A stretch of DNA of 64,000 bases from Amphibalanus amphitrite (taxonomy: Eukaryota; Arthropoda; Thecostraca; Balanomorpha; Balanidae): NCBI RefSeq assembly GCF_019059575.1, contig NW_024881674.1, positions 310,001 through 374,000 of the forward strand, written 5' to 3'. Under the pieces are notes generated by a model. It saw only the letters and a program-made list of their open reading frames with translations, did not search any database and was not told the DNA's origin. This document shows, piece by piece, positions 25,926 to 39,200 of the stretch. A program made the translations under genes and the position numbers. Every line of letters starts with the position of its first letter. Within the stretch, counting starts at the first letter, position 1.

Positions 25926-27249
25926 CCCTCGCGGGATCTCTTCAACGACTCTCAAGCTCCCCTGTATCACAAGCTCTACTATCGAGTTCATTACAGCAGC
26001 AAATTGTTCTTTCTCTCTGCTACAACAGCCGAACAACAGTGGACCGCAGTATTTGATGAACCGCAAAGAAGAAGCAGCTTTTTTTTATTCCTTCTTTCTT
26101 CTTTTCTTAATTACCCCTCGCTACAGCATATTCACGAGTTGACCGGGGTGGGCGGATAAGTAGGAGCGTCGTCCTGGACAGGTGAGACGACAGAAGGCTG
26201 CTGCACCTTCAGACACGATGTTAAGATAGTTAAATAGGTCTGAATACCCGGAGGTATTTTAAATATGCATGGGTCAGAATTATTTAGATGTCGTTCTCTA
26301 AAATGTATTAAATTATAAACTTTAAAACCTTGTTGCTAGGTCGAAATTCAATTTTGAAGATCATCCATCGACCATCCATAGAATGTACCTAATGCAATCC
26401 TTTGCATGTGAAACCCTGTCGTAATAATTCATCACGTTTCGAACGTAGACTATGTAATTATCACCGAATAATTCGATATCAATAGGCTCCTGAAAGGCAT
26501 TCCATTCCAGGAGAATGTTGACTATACAAAAGCACCAAGGCAACGCCGCATCCTTGCCCTTTAACGACTTTGCATTATTCTGATCTAACGTGGCGGCATT
26601 TTCCAATGAGACATGCAGCACCTTCTCAAACCATTCATGGTCTCCCATCCTTTTGTGATTCCCTTTGTATGCATAAATGTATAGATTACCGACTAACAAT
26701 TGAAAGCATTCGACTGTTATGGACCTTTGTCGGCCCCTCTGGCTTGCACTGTGGAATCCCTCTCCCGGATCTCTCCCACCAACGTGTGGCTATTTTTCGC
26801 CAAGTCATCGCCTTTCAGAGTGTAACCCACCCAGCTGATATCGCAAACAGCTGTCGTCGATTTCGCGGAGGCGAAAAAAAATAAAGTATTTATTTACATT
26901 CCAAGTGGTTATTGATAGATGATAGGCCCCAAGGCGTGATAATACTTACATATGTGCATACTATGTATTCGGATTCACGTATTACATTTTTACGTCCCAT
27001 GCTGATGTTTTTCCTGACAGCGTTAGAAGTCTGAGGCAAAACTCGTTCCGCGAATTCGAATACTTGACCTCTGCTGGATGCTAATTGGTGAATTAATCGC
27101 TGCACTTACATAAGACGACGACATTGAGAAACGAGGTCTACGGTCCTGGCTGGCATTACCCTAGTCCGGACCGAACTTAGAGACAAAGTGAGGCCTTTAG
27201 CTCTCCCATCTACCCAATTCAAAGCACCATTCACTTTGGAGTGCATGCT

Positions 27250-27291
27250 GCTTCAACATGCCTGCAGTCACAAGTACAGGCATGTTGAAGC
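27250..27291. repeat. perfect 15-bp hairpin
   Basis: GCTTCAACATGCCTG (27250-27264) and its exact reverse complement (27277-27291) are separated by 12 bases. The stem does not extend further, so it is too short for a microRNA precursor. Confidence 0.7.
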
Positions 27292-27670
27292 GACTGTATC
27301 TCATAAGCGACCTCACAACTCACAAGCTACCTACCAAGTATCGTTGTTCCATATCCCGTCTCTGCAGTATGCAGTGTGCACCCAGCGCTGCTGGTTGGTG
27401 ACCCGACCGGCCAATCGGACCCATCTGACCTCAGCCGGCGACTCTGGCTCGGAGGCGGCAGCGCCAGTGACCCGTGACGCACCCGACCGGTCCGTTACCC
27501 GCCCACTGATATGGCCCGCTCCAACCGTTCGCCGGCGGCCACACTCCCGCCGACCTCTGACGGTACTGAGATCGGCCATCGCCCGGCCCTGCAGCGTGCT
27601 GCATCGCCTCCGACTCAACTGCGCAACAGACTGACGGCCGCCCGTCGACAGTCGACCACCGATAGCCGTT

Positions 27671-27963
27671 CTGAAAACAATTTAACCCAAGGCCCGCGAG
27701 TAAACCGGTGTTTTGCGGGTACCGCTATCCGCAACCATTTTTAACCACCCTCCCAGGAGTACAGTAAGGTCCCATTGCAGTGTAGTCGTCCCTGCTCTCA
27801 GCGGACTTGTTCGCTGACAGCGGTTATATCCGCTCAGAGCAAGTACGACTACACCGCAATGGGACCTAGCACTACTCTTGGGAGGGTGGTTAAAAATGGT
27901 TGCGGATAGGGGTACCCGTAAAACACCGGTTTACTCGCCAGCCTTGGGTTAAATTGTTTTCAG
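27671..27963. mobile_element. 293-bp fold-back element
   Basis: Nearly the whole element is one inverted repeat. It runs from CTGAAAACAATTTAACCC to the exact inverse at 27963, with TTAACCCAAGG inside both ends and a centre near 27810 (CAGCGGACTTGTTCGC). Transcribed, it would form a stem of more than 120 bp. If the inner TTAA (27682-27685) is the target site, it would be a further TTAA/CCC element. Confidence 0.8.
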
Positions 27964-27974
27964 TGCGCGATAAT

Positions 27975-28172
27975 CGTCCACCGCCTGCCGTCCGCAGTCC
28001 GCCGTTTACCCCACCGTCCACCGTCCGCCGTTTACCCCACCGTCCACCGTCCGCCCGTCCGCCCGTCCACCGTCCACCGTCCACCGTCCACCGTCCACCG
28101 TCCACCGTCCATCGCCCGCCGTCCACCGTCCACCGTCCGCCGTCCACCGTCCACAGTCCACCGTCCACCGCC
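27975..28172. repeat. minisatellite of CCACCGT units
   Basis: This is a 7-base unit, CCACCGT, repeated with variants (CCGCCGT, TTTACCCCACCGT) for about 200 bases directly beside the fold-back element. Open frames across it (PPSTVHRPPSTVHR type) are a by-product of the repeat. Confidence 0.85.
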
Positions 28173-29399
28173 CTTCGTCTCGAAGGACCGGCGGATTCGG
28201 CGACGGTAATGAATTCTGGCGGCGGCCGCGCCGTCACAGCACACACATACCTACCTACCGCGGCCCTCAGCCTCCTCCCGGATCTACGCTCCGGCTGCGG
28301 TCGGCACAGGACCGCGGCTCGTAGAGCCCACGCTGCGGCCGCACCCAGTGGTGAGGTGCAGGATGGTGCATCCAGCGGGTGCGCTCGGCACGCCCGGGCC
28401 CGTCAGAGGCCGGTCGGAGCTCGGACGCGGGCTGCGGCAGCTCCCACTGACCCGCATTCCGATCCGGCCGTGACCGAGGTGACCGCAACCGCCCTCCGAG
28501 CGGGCCAGGAACAACGCGGATGTTGCCGAGTCTGCACGGGCCGGCTGCAGCGCGGGGAGGACGCTGACCGACCTCGCCGACGCCGCATCAATTAGTGGGT
28601 AGAGTGGACAATGGTCGGGAGAGTGGAACGGTCAGATGAAGTGGCTCTGAGAGGCCGCGCTCTGTCGTCTGGTGAACGGGGGCTGCAGCAAAAAGGGCCT
28701 GATGGGCACTGGAGGCGATACTGGGGTAATACGGGGTCCTTATTGGAGCAATGCGAGCTCCTTATTGGAACGATTTGAGGCTTCGTTGTGCTGGCAAGAG
28801 GTTTTTATTCCTATTTGAAGCCTCTTGTACAAACACATGCCTGTTGGGATTTTTAACATCGTTGAGCGCATTAGACCTTCTCAACGCCTCAAACTCTTCA
28901 AAACGGCGAAGACAGCCATGTCATGGCAGAAAATAGATTGCTGTTTAGCTTGTTATCGATGGCTTTTCAGCAATTTTCAGCCACGTCACATCACAACTTC
29001 CCATAACGGAGCTTCACAATTGCTACCTTCAATGCGCACCCTGCGCGGAGCTCACACGGGCATCGCATATGATTATAGTCTCACCAGTCTCACGTACTCT
29101 GCTGCACCGCCCCATCACAAACACCTGTCTCACCAGCTGTGACGATGCGTGTGCGCCGGGTCACGACCCCGAACCATGCGCCGCGCTCGCCTCCGCTACG
29201 CCACGCTCGTCTCACGCGCAGCGCGTTCGTCTCATGCGCGCGGGCAGCTGATGCAGAACGGCTCGGAGCCTCGCCGCGAGGGGCGGTGTGACCGCTAGTC
29301 GGCGTGGTGCGGCCATCATAAACCGGCCGAAGCGCCGGCGGCCGGCGGTGGCTCCCGCTGGCCTCAATCCCAGCTGGAGGAGGCGGGGCGGCGGAGGTG

Positions 29400-29856
29400 G
29401 ACGCGCGGCAGGGAAGTCAGTCAGCGTGCGCCGCTGCTGGTGATCCGTCGACTTCGGTCAGAGGTGCGGTGTGGCGGGAAAGCGGTTGTAAAGGACGAGC
29501 GGTGGTGAGGATTGGTGTCACTAGAGACGAGGATTTTCTGTGGTCACTGAGGTTGGGCTGAGATGGACGGTGGACAGTGATCGCCGATCAGAACGTTGGA
29601 CAGTGGTTCCAAATATTGGACATCGATCACTGGTTTTGGACAGTGGTCTGAGTAGTGGTCTGACCGTGGCCAAACATTGGACAGCGTCCAGAGAGAGTGC
29701 ACGCCGATCTTGGTGACCGAGACACGTGGACCGTGAACGGCGTGACGACAGAGACAGAGAGTGATCCGTGAAGAGAGGACGGTGGGAAGTGTCGTGACAG
29801 GTCCATAGACCGAAGAGTGTGTGCTGTCACCGGCCACCGATCAGCGGCTATAGAAG
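29400..29856 (+). promoter_or_regulatory. candidate promoter and 5' UTR
   Basis: This is the downstream part of a GC-rich island (about 29140-29500). It contains an arthropod-type initiator, TCAGTC, at 29417-29422. About 28 bases on is CGTCG, which matches four of five positions of the downstream promoter element RGWYV. There is no clear TATA box at the usual spacing. Downstream lies a stretch with several degenerate copies of TTGGACAGTGGTC (about 29570-29700) and then the ATG at 29857. Such short elements occur by chance, so the call rests mainly on the island plus the ATG and splice donor below it. Confidence 0.28.
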
Positions 29857-29871
29857 ATGGGAGCTCAGAAG
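29857..29871 (+). CDS. candidate first coding exon (M-G-A-Q-K) of the docking-protein gene
   Basis: Five codons, ATG GGA GCT CAG AAG, are followed directly by a consensus donor GTGAGA at 29872. The start context is good, with A at -3 and G at +4. The exon ends on a codon boundary (phase 0), and the large exon at 52186 opens in phase 0, so the two can be joined without a frame change to read MGAQK-QAMRARQR. A Met-Gly start followed by basic residues resembles membrane-targeting N termini of docking proteins such as FRS2, although position 6 would be Q rather than the Ser/Thr favoured by N-myristoyltransferase. The join spans 22.3 kb and is inference: other exons may lie between, or this may be the start of another transcript. 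A five-codon upstream ORF lies at 29563-29580. Confidence 0.35.
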
Positions 29872-30737
29872 GTGAGAGAGATCACGGAAGTCTACTGTAG
29901 CACATTGACAATTGTAGTGGTGAACTACGGGACTCGCATCCAGACCTTGCTGGTTGGACTGTTTTTAGGAGTTCACACATCAGCAATCAGCATGTATCTC
30001 TCTTACTGGGTTTGAATTAATATTTCACCAGCATTACCACCAAGCTGCACGCCTTGTTAGCCCGGTTGAGAATGTTGAATCGATATGAGCCGAGTGGTAG
30101 TGAAAGGTTGGTTGGAGCTTCTTCAGTGGTCGCTGTTTGCAAATGCTCCCATGAATTCCTTGATCAATTGCTGGACGTCAGGTCATGATAAGTTATTCAT
30201 TTAAACGCTCAAAATTAATTATGAACTTAACTGTCAAACTGTAAGGAAAAGTATGCATCGCATCAGTTTTTGTATAATGCACAATTGCCCGGCTTCTTGA
30301 AAATGTAACCGTAAACTAACCTCACTATGTTGTTATCAGTTGTTCACACCAACGTTTATAGACATCTCCTTTACAAAGACCCGTTTATTATAGACCTATT
30401 CCACGCTTATCAACTCGAGGAGGGCGATTCTCTCGCCTTCGGTTTCCTAATGACGGACGGTAACAAATACCGCAGAGTCAGTGAACCATTTCATCTCCGG
30501 CCCGCCCTATTTACGGCTTCTGGAGGCGGAGGAACCACGGCGGATCGTGTGCCGTGCCGCCACGGACGAGCCACCTCCGTCCCGCCCCATCCGGCCCGCG
30601 CACGTGCTACCATTAGTCTCCATCGACAGACGGCGGCTGGCCGGGCCGAAACTGGGTCTAGGGCTGAACACATGGCGAGCGGACATGGAATGGACAATCG
30701 GGCACCCAGATGTCATCCGGTGGGCGCCCAGGCAGCG

Positions 30738-30836
30738 CCCTGAGTGACGCCAAACGACACTGAAACGGCGCCCGAATGACATCCTAATTCCTAACGGCTA
30801 CCGAATGACATTCAAACTGCACCTGAATGACCTCCG
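30738..30836. repeat. degenerate repeat of about 35 bp (CCGAATGACAT)
   Basis: Four loosely conserved units contain C(G/T)GAnTGAC, regularly spaced. Confidence 0.45.
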
Positions 30837-32231
30837 GTCAGCACCGGGCCGACCTGGATCGGGATCGACCGGTTTCATGGCCGCAGGGTCCGTTCCCGGT
30901 CACCGTTACCTCCGGTGGACTAGTTCGAATGCATATGATTAGTGGCCCGTATTCAGACCGGCGGGCAGCGTTATCTGGGTGCTAACCAGGGCTGAGTGCT
31001 CGGCCCACACCTTTTCGTCATGGCTCGTTTGGTATTGAAGTGGCGCAGTAAAGCATCGCCGGGCTCATCCACGAAATTAATCATCACAGAGGCTTGTTTG
31101 ATGCCCAATCGGCACCGTTAGCGAGATTTTCGAAGATGAGGCACAACACGAGCTGCAGGCTACCCCATCAGCACTAAGTCAATTCGTGCTAGCGGTTGCA
31201 CAAGACTCGCAGTGCGGATGAATCCCCAGTGCCCAAGCAGACGTCTTTGCCTCGACTGGTTGCGTCACGGGCTCAGAAATGTTTGCTTGATGCACCGCCA
31301 CGAGCGTCTTTGGTCGAAGACGTGCGCGGGATTACGACCTCACGTCGTAATAAGCCGGGTCAATAGCGGTAATAGATTCAAGGAGAAATGGATAAGAAAG
31401 GAGCGATTGTGTAGCGTCGGTCGACGAGCATTAACTCAGGCCGTGACGTGGCCGTCCGAGGCTATCGAACCACCGAACGTTCATTTACTAAACCGCTGGT
31501 TCACAGGATGTTTGGCTTCGACGACCACAATGTTGTGACCAGTTTAATGACGACGAACATAATGGTTACAAAAAAATAAAAATTGATAGTAAGTGAAGTA
31601 CGTAATTTTTCATGTAAAATGAAACAATGCATTCAGTCACTTAAGGTAAGTACTGGCACACAAAGCTCCGACTTTGTATCGTGTTTTACGAAAGTTATGT
31701 AATATCGTGTAAAAACACAATGCATTGAGGCACCGCACTTTATACGAAATGACCTACAGCCAGCACTGTCAGTTTCTAACCATGAGTGGCTTAGCACGAC
31801 TGGCTACCCAGGCGCAGTGTCGACCTCACGAGCTCTTTTGTCCGTGGTGTATCAGCCTCGCGAGGTCAGCTGACCGTGGCTAGCCTGGGAACGGCGCAGG
31901 GTCACCGGCTCGTGATCACCGAGCAGGCAGCGCAGCCGTGAGACCGCTGACCCCACGGTGTCACAAGCGCGGGAGGCGCTGTGCTCACCCCACCTCCCAA
32001 TCGTGGTGCTGCAGTTAGCGTGGTGCGACGATGCTGGTTGGCTTGATGGCTGAACACTGTGTTTGTGGGTTACTTGTCCATAATGTGGTCGGTGATATTG
32101 GGTAGCGGTGCTGGTTATTTCGATAGCTGTCTGTCTATAGCTGAGCTGGCTGGTAGCTGAGCTGTCTTTTGTGAGCTGGTAGGTGATGATAGCTCCAGAC
32201 AATGATCTCTGTCGCTAGCCTGTGACGTTAA

Positions 32232-32710
32232 AGGGACCCTCCCACCTTCAAAAAAGTTCATGAATTGGCATGAAAGTGATGTCGCTCGGTTCAGAAAGAG
32301 CAAAAACGAATATCTACCAAATTTCACCGAAAATATTCACCGGTTTTCAAGATATTAGACATTTACTTTTGTTTACTTTTTTTGGGATCTCCGCTGTTTC
32401 TAGCGACTTCATTTTGGAAGTGCGGCGTTTGCGGCAGATGTTGCGCGCAAAGCAGCATATACCACCGCGTGCTACAAAACGTTTTAGTCAAACATTTAAA
32501 AATCGTTAGATATCTGCGCTGACGTCACACATTCAGAGGGGTATTCCTATGCATTAGCCCCTCTGAATCAAAATGCTGCAATTTTGAAATTCAATATTTC
32601 CGATTTAAGGCATTTCTCGATGTTGTGAGTGCCGAAACCGGTAATTGTGAGCCAGGGACCCCATTTTGGCTATCTCAACTCAAATCTAATGTTAAGGTGG
32701 GAGGGTCCCT
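32232..32710. mobile_element. short TTAA-flanked MITE, same family as 1366-4142
   Basis: It is flanked by TTAA at 32228-32231 and 32711-32714. The termini are AGGGACCCTCCCACCTT and its inverse. Its start matches the inverted end of the 1366-4142 element over about 140 bases, and its end matches the other terminus, so the two copies lie in opposite orientation. No coding capacity. Confidence 0.85.
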
Positions 32711-33377
32711 TTAAGTTGTGATGTTGCAGCCGGCCGCCGGATGCCCTGTCCTAAGGTGCTTCATGCAGACCTTTTCCTCCGACGCTTTCCAATACGCTGG
32801 CCTGTATCAATGGGTTGTCTCCGTTTCTCGTCTGATGAGGCCATTCGGAAACGCCCGCCGTGTCTCACGGGGTCACCACTAAACGTTACGGTCCAAGGCG
32901 GACATGAGGACAGGTGGCGCCGCCGCCACTCGCATAGCGGCGGGAATGTGAACTAACCTGTTTACCATAAGGCCGCTGTGCTAACGGCCGCTGCGGGCGC
33001 CGTTTCGGGCTAGTTTTGACTTTGTACCGCAATTAATGGTTTATTTATAATAAAAAATGGACTAGCGAGAGTCGTGCCGGAATCAGAATTCAATGTTCTA
33101 CAAAACTAAGCCATTTTCATTGTGATCACGTCATCGACTTCACCGCCCAACCCAATAAAGCAGAAATATGTCGTGTCACCGGTGATTACACGCAAAAATT
33201 CTTTGGCATATAGCATAAAACCAGAACACCTTTGACTGCAGCGACTATGCGGTACTACAGAAAATTGTATGGCCTACCTAATGGTGCCCATTACTTAATA
33301 ATTAAGCTGAGTATTTCGTCGCCTAACTCTTGTAAAACCGTATGTCCGCTTGTCTATGGAGTTTGGACCGTAACGAG

Positions 33378-33486
33378 GCAAGAACGCTAAGCCCCGGGGT
33401 CACGTCTGAAGGCGTGAACGCTATAGCCCCGGGGCCACGTCTGAAGGTGCATGAACGCTATAGCCCCGGGGTCACGTCTGAAGACG
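33378..33486. repeat. three-copy tandem repeat of about 35-38 bp
   Basis: Three units contain AACGCTA(TA)GCCCCGGGG(T/C)CACGTCTGAAG, separated by short variable joints. Confidence 0.8.
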
Positions 33487-34541
33487 TCGGCAGCGGAGGG
33501 GAACGGCGTCGACGTCCGGTATCGGATAAATCTCCGCGGATAGTGTCGGTGGTGTCCGTCAGCCGTGTCGAGATACCGGCCGTGTCAGGTGTGACACGCG
33601 TGTCATTTGTGTCAGTTGTGTGTCAAAAGCGGTGGTGATCCTGTCATCACACGGCGCAGCGTCGCCTGTGCAAGCAGCTGGTGTCTTATATATTTGGTTT
33701 GCTCTTACCTTCGTGATTGCTTGGGAGAACCACGCGGTAATTTCTTCTCTCGGTTTCGCTCGAGAGATTTCAGCACCCGCGACGAGGAAGGAATCACGCC
33801 CGGTGCACAGGGCTGAGGAGGTAGATGCAATTGCAGACACGGTGTCAACTTCATGTATTTGTCAGATATGCTTGGAAGAGCACGAGGAAAGTGAAAGAAG
33901 TGTTCATGTAGTAGTGGGATGGTATACAACACGTTCTCTTTTGCCGGATGACTGGTTTCATGCATAGAAAACCTGAATGTTGGTGCTACATACATGCAGA
34001 GAAACTGCATTGCAATGCTTCCGCCAAATAATCCTTTCACTTGCCAGTAAATACAAATGCACACTCGAAACCTATTCGTTCAAGGATGAGCAGTCGCACG
34101 TTCAAAACTGAAGAACCTCGTGAGATATGACCTTTAGGCTGGCATGCTATGCCAAGTTCAGACAGTTTGATGAGCGCCAGTGGTCGCCTTTTTCACACGC
34201 GCGTAAAAACAATCCACTAACGGCGAACAAGCAGCCTCCGTGTCTGCCTACGGAACCCCGTGCCATCCCTTACTGGATAAAAACACCTCGGGGGACGGGA
34301 CACAGCCATAATAAGCAGCTGTTCATATGCGACGGCACCAGGACGCTGCACACTGGTCGGAAACGCTCCAGCGAGAGGCCAGCGGCCTTTCCGCAAAAGT
34401 TTTTTGCTTGTTATTCCACAACTAGTGAAGCAAACTTCATAAAACTTTGCATACCTTCTCTGTCATATGTAAGCTATCATTCGGATGTCAAGCACTAAAT
34501 ATATGACGTGAATCTGTTCAGTTATGACGTCATAATTGAGT

Positions 34542-35191
34542 ATAATACAGGATCTAGCACTACTTTAAGTCAACAAGGGAAATTGGGAGCTGCTATTCGG
34601 GCACCGGGAATGGTTTCATGCACTGCTTGCAAGGTCCAGTGCTTCACTTTAGCATTGTTGACTTTGCATGACGTCATTTATGACGTCACTAAGGCCATAT
34701 AAGTTTTTCGTCAATAACTCCTGATCAGATGGAGCTAGAGAGTCGGGAAAGCCACCATTGGACTCAGGAAGACCTGCCGAATCGAATGATATGCGGTATG
34801 ACCTCCTTCAACCATTTTCGTGACCTGAGGGGCTCCGACCTGACCTTGACCCGAGGTTAACACCTTAAGTTGACTTCACCCGAACACCAAGTATAACATT
34901 CAACGCGCCTGAGCTAGACAAACACGATGATGCCAAAATCGCGGCAGTGCGACCATTTTTGGCAAAGTAATTAACCTAAAACCGAGCCCGTGCCTTGTGG
35001 CACTTACCTGACCTAAGAGGCCACTGGCTGACCTAAGACCTTAAAATCGGGTAGTACCTAATTGTTGCGTCTTATAACGGCACACAAGCTCGTTTTTTCC
35101 GCGAGACTCTAGCTCAATTAGAGGCGAAACGGCGAGGGAGTTGTACCAACCCTCCCCGGTCAATATAGAAAACCAATCGGTCCGGCCAGGG
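34542..35191. mobile_element. truncated piggyBac-like TTAA element, inverted relative to its neighbour
   Basis: Over about 650 bases it is an inverted copy of 35196 to about 35950. The match begins near CAGGATCTAG (34551) and ends CCGGCCAGGG directly before TTAA 35192-35195. It has a deletion relative to its partner near 34560. Its outer end is missing. Confidence 0.7.
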
Positions 35192-35195
35192 TTAA

Positions 35196-36231
35196 CCCTC
35201 GCCGGACCTATTGGTTTTCTACATACGCGCCGGCCGAGGGGGGGGGGGGGCGGGTACGACCCCCCCCTCGCCGTTTCGCCCCTGGTGGAGCTAGCGCGTC
35301 GCGGAAAAAAACGAGCGTGTGCGCCGTTACGAGACGCAGAGATTGGTACCCGATTTTAAGGTCCTAGGTCAACCGGTGACCTCTGAGGTCAGGTCAAGTG
35401 CCCCAAGGTACGGTTCAGTTTTTGGTGAATAACTTCGCAAAAAACGGCCTCAGAGCGCCGATTTTGGCAGCATCGTGTTCGTCTCGCTCCGGCGCGTCGA
35501 GTGATATACTTTTTGTCCGGGTCAGGTCAACTTGGGGTGTTGACCTCAGGTCAAGGTCAGGTCAGCACCCCCAGGTCACGAAGTTGGTCGAAAGAGGTCA
35601 TGTCGCATATCATTCGATTCGGCAGGTCTTCCTGAGTCCATTGGTGGCTTTCCCGACTCGCTAGCTCAATTTGATCAAGAGTTATTGACGAAAAACTAAT
35701 ATGACCTTGATGACGTCATAAATGCCGTCACGCAAGGTCAACATTGCAAAAGTGACGCATCTAACTTTGCAAGGAGTGCATCAAATCACGATTCTGTGTG
35801 CTTGAGATAGTTGGAGATCGTTCCCGGCGCCAGAATAGCAGTTTTCATTTTTCCCCATTGACTTATAATGGTGAGGTCACGAAAATGACCTGACCTCATA
35901 TGACCTTTAGGAAAAATCCGAGATATATAAGTTGTGGGACTCATAATGGATACTAGATCCTGCAAGTTTCATTTCCCTGTGACATCTCCTCTGGCAGTGA
36001 GGGCGTTGCGAAGTTGCGACATCTGAAGACCGTGCAGAGGTTCACTTATGACGTCATAGGTCAGTGACCTGACCTGACCCAAAAATGCGGTTGGTGTCAA
36101 AAGATGCGGCTTGGATCAAAGGTCAGGTATGCCAAGTTTCAGCTCTCTATCGCCAGCGTGTTCGGAGCTATCGCGAAAAAAACCCTATGGGGGGAGGGCG
36201 GCACCCGCCCCCCCCCCTCGGCCGGCGAGGG
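35196..36231. mobile_element. piggyBac-like TTAA element
   Basis: TTAA at 35192-35195 and 36232-36235 flank CCCTCGCCGG...CCGGCGAGGG. There are subterminal G-run/C-run blocks at 35230-35268 and 36198-36218, and AGGTCA arrays at 35386-35396 and 35520-35576. It has no transposase. It shares its left TTAA with the inverted partial copy. Confidence 0.82.
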
Positions 36232-36235
36232 TTAA

Positions 36236-39200
36236 ATACCGGAATTGTGATCTAATGTAAAAAGACGGCCCAAGGTAACCCGACGTCAGTGACAGGTGTC
36301 CTATATTTGCAGCGTCTTATATTCACGAAGGTTTCAATTTCCACTTTCTTCAGCCGAGTGATGGTTGTCAATAGCAAGGCTCTCTAAATGCAAGCCGTAA
36401 TCGCCACGCAATATGTGGAAGGCTTTTGATGTCAATGCATGCATAAATGCATACATAAAACGCGCTTTTCACAAAATTCATTAACTCAAGCGCATCTATT
36501 TTTAATGACCAGTCAACTACGCATGGATGCGTGCAGGCCACACAGGTCAACGTAAGCCGGGCGCGGCGGCCGAGCCGAAACTGGGGCGGGGCGGGCGGTA
36601 GTTGGGTAGGAAGAGGGGCTCCTGCAAATTTTGCGCAAATATGCGCAGTTAGCTTTTATGTTGCCCTGGTGTAAATTTAAATCCTGCTTCATCTCACAAA
36701 AAATCAGAGTGGAACTAGATGGGACTACCTGTTGTTTCCTTACCTAAACTTTGCAGTTATATTCCAGAATTACTGTAGGAGAGCCTTCATAAAAAAGCTA
36801 CAGTAAATCTTAGTTAGGGAAAAAGTATACCAAAAATTTTGCACTGACCAGTCGGCAACTTCATAACGAACATTTTGATGCATAATATGTGGGATTTCAA
36901 TTTGTTGTCTATCAGCAATAAGACTCTGAATATCCGGCTCAAGAAACCTCTTGCTCCGCGTCAGTTTCCGAGTTCTGGGATACCCCATCTTCGGGGGCTG
37001 ATTACAGTTATTTTGGTCACCCGAATTAGTTTTTTTGGCCTAAGTATAATAATTTGATCAATTTCAAATCGATCTATATAAAGAATAATCCGAAACTCCG
37101 GAATCGCCCGTGGCCTCTCGTGAGGGCGTTTCCGACCAGTGTGCGCTGCACGTTTTATGAAGTTTTTACCCGTGCCGCACCTGTAGGAGAGCTGACCCGG
37201 GTTTGACCTGACTATGACCTGGCGTTGACCTGACTCTGACCTGGCTCTGGACTTACTGCTTCACTGGCCTGATTATTGCCTTGCATGACATAGTTATTTG
37301 CTGACATACCAGCAGCAGCTCTGACCTGACACCAAATTACCACGGGTTAACTGCAGGCGTTTTGATGCTTCTTTAGAACTTTGGCGGCTGCAACCATCCT
37401 TCGTTCTCAACACAAAGCTGAGACACCTCCTTCCTGTCTTACAAGTTACAACCACCTCAACCCTGCTCGGATGCTGCAGCGGTGGTGAATCTGTCCTGCT
37501 AACCTCACTCTACACCCAGAATCCAGACTCTCGTATCCGGTCGAATAGACAGCGGAGTATTTGCAAAGCCTCTGACATTTTGCCAATGCGCCTTGCGGCC
37601 GGCGGTAGGCCACGAGGCAGCGATGGAACGGCTCCGGATTAGGGTCACCGCATCTCATCAGACCGGTGAACGATGTCATAGGTCGTGCAGACTAATCTGA
37701 TCACATATTCTGCTAGCCCGAACCCTATGGCTTCTTCGACGAATGCATGCGATTGCACAATGCTTTTGAAATGCTTTTAGCCATTATAGCTGCATTCGTG
37801 GTGAGGTTGCGGAAAGCCCAATGCCTCACGTGTCTAATTTGAATAATTTCCTCCTTCTATAATTGGATTGAAATCAATTGTTGGCAAGTATTCTGCTACG
37901 ACGAATCGATAATTTTAACAAATATTGACATGCATGTCCATCAGCACATTCCGATGGTGCCGATACGCAGGTTGGTGGAGGATACCGGTGGTCGCTCAGG
38001 CTGGTCTCTACTGAGCTGGTTTTTATCGGCAGCGACCACCACGCACGGAGCGGTCAAATGCGCCGCGCTCGCCGCCGCACGCCCATTCCACATGCGCCAC
38101 GTTCGCCGCCGCGCGCTGATTTCGCATGCGCAGGCCGGCGCGGAGTTAACGGTTCACTGAACGGCGCTGCCAGCACGGCCCAGTACGGTCTCAGTACGGC
38201 TGGAGAACGGTTTCAGCACGGCCGACGGCTGCCGACCCCTGCACTCATGCGGAATGGCCCGATCGAATCGCTGTGAAGTGCACATCTGAGCTAGTGTGGG
38301 TGTTGTGCTGAAGCCTGCAGTGTTTCTTTATTGCCAATGCTGCAAGGGGCTAGCGGTGCTGGCAATGTATTGCCAACAGAAACGGTTCGGACGTTCTTGC
38401 TACTGTAGCTGTCGGTTTGTCTAACGAGATCAAACACTGAAGGGGATATTGTTATGCATGATTGCAGTGGTTAATGAGCAATGCTACCGCTATTCCGTGC
38501 GCCTGATGGCTCGTTTATCCACTTAGACACTATTCACTTGTGTTTTGCTATGCATGATTGGACTTCCAATGGTGATAATATGTAGAATTTCCACCACATT
38601 GTTAATATTACGGATCATCTTGTGTATGAGAATGTCATAGATTTTCTAGCTATTTGAGGAAGTGGCATGTCAAAAGAGTTACAGATATAGGCAATAGCTA
38701 TGATTGCTGATATGTTGAACCCTAAAACCTAATGCATTATATATCTCCTGGTAAACGTATGAAAAATATCGCAAAACAGTGACACATTGGACCGTCAAAA
38801 CTAATAGCTACGGAGTAAATATGAATCGAAGATTTAAAATTGCTGCGTCGAAATACTTACGAACATATCTGCTGACGCTAAGGCAGCCAACTTAGATGCA
38901 TGACTATGAATAACATATCACTTCTGATATGTATGCGATGACGTTATAGGACAACCAGACACCGGAACTGGTGGCTTGTCATCAGACTCATATTTGAACA
39001 CAAACCGATGACGTGGCAGCTTTTTCTCCGAATCTTTCTACGTCGCATAAGTGACCTCTTCGGCCATGCCCATCAGTTAAAACACTGCGTTACATAAAAG
39101 TACCCGATGACCGCGGGCCTAACCAAACGGCTTACCGGTCTACCGAATAGGGGGTTGGGAGGATGACTCGCTGTTTGGCCGTCAGTCTCAAGTCGTGATT

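Larger units (their letters stand above)
20903..32227. other. no further gene recognised
   Basis: The stretch includes homopolymer C runs (21255, 22802), mixed-composition DNA from 21000 to 26300 with no coding signal, a GC-rich part at 27400-29500, and the candidate promoter and first exon described separately. Confidence 0.4.

Noticed and set aside
25524-26159. 211-codon open frame on the + strand
   Set aside because: Part is generated by a GGATCTACATCT-type repeat, the composition is not protein-like, and no splice sites or homology are recognisable.
26361-26699. 112-codon open frame on the - strand with plausible amino-acid composition
   Set aside because: The length is within chance for 64 kb in six frames. 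I recognise no family and see no supporting splice or start context.
27250-27291. 15-bp hairpin considered as a microRNA precursor
   Set aside because: The stem is too short and does not extend; no star-arm geometry.
27900-28595. 231-codon open frame rich in PPSTVHR
   Set aside because: Translation of the 7-base minisatellite plus CpG-rich DNA; a repeat artefact.
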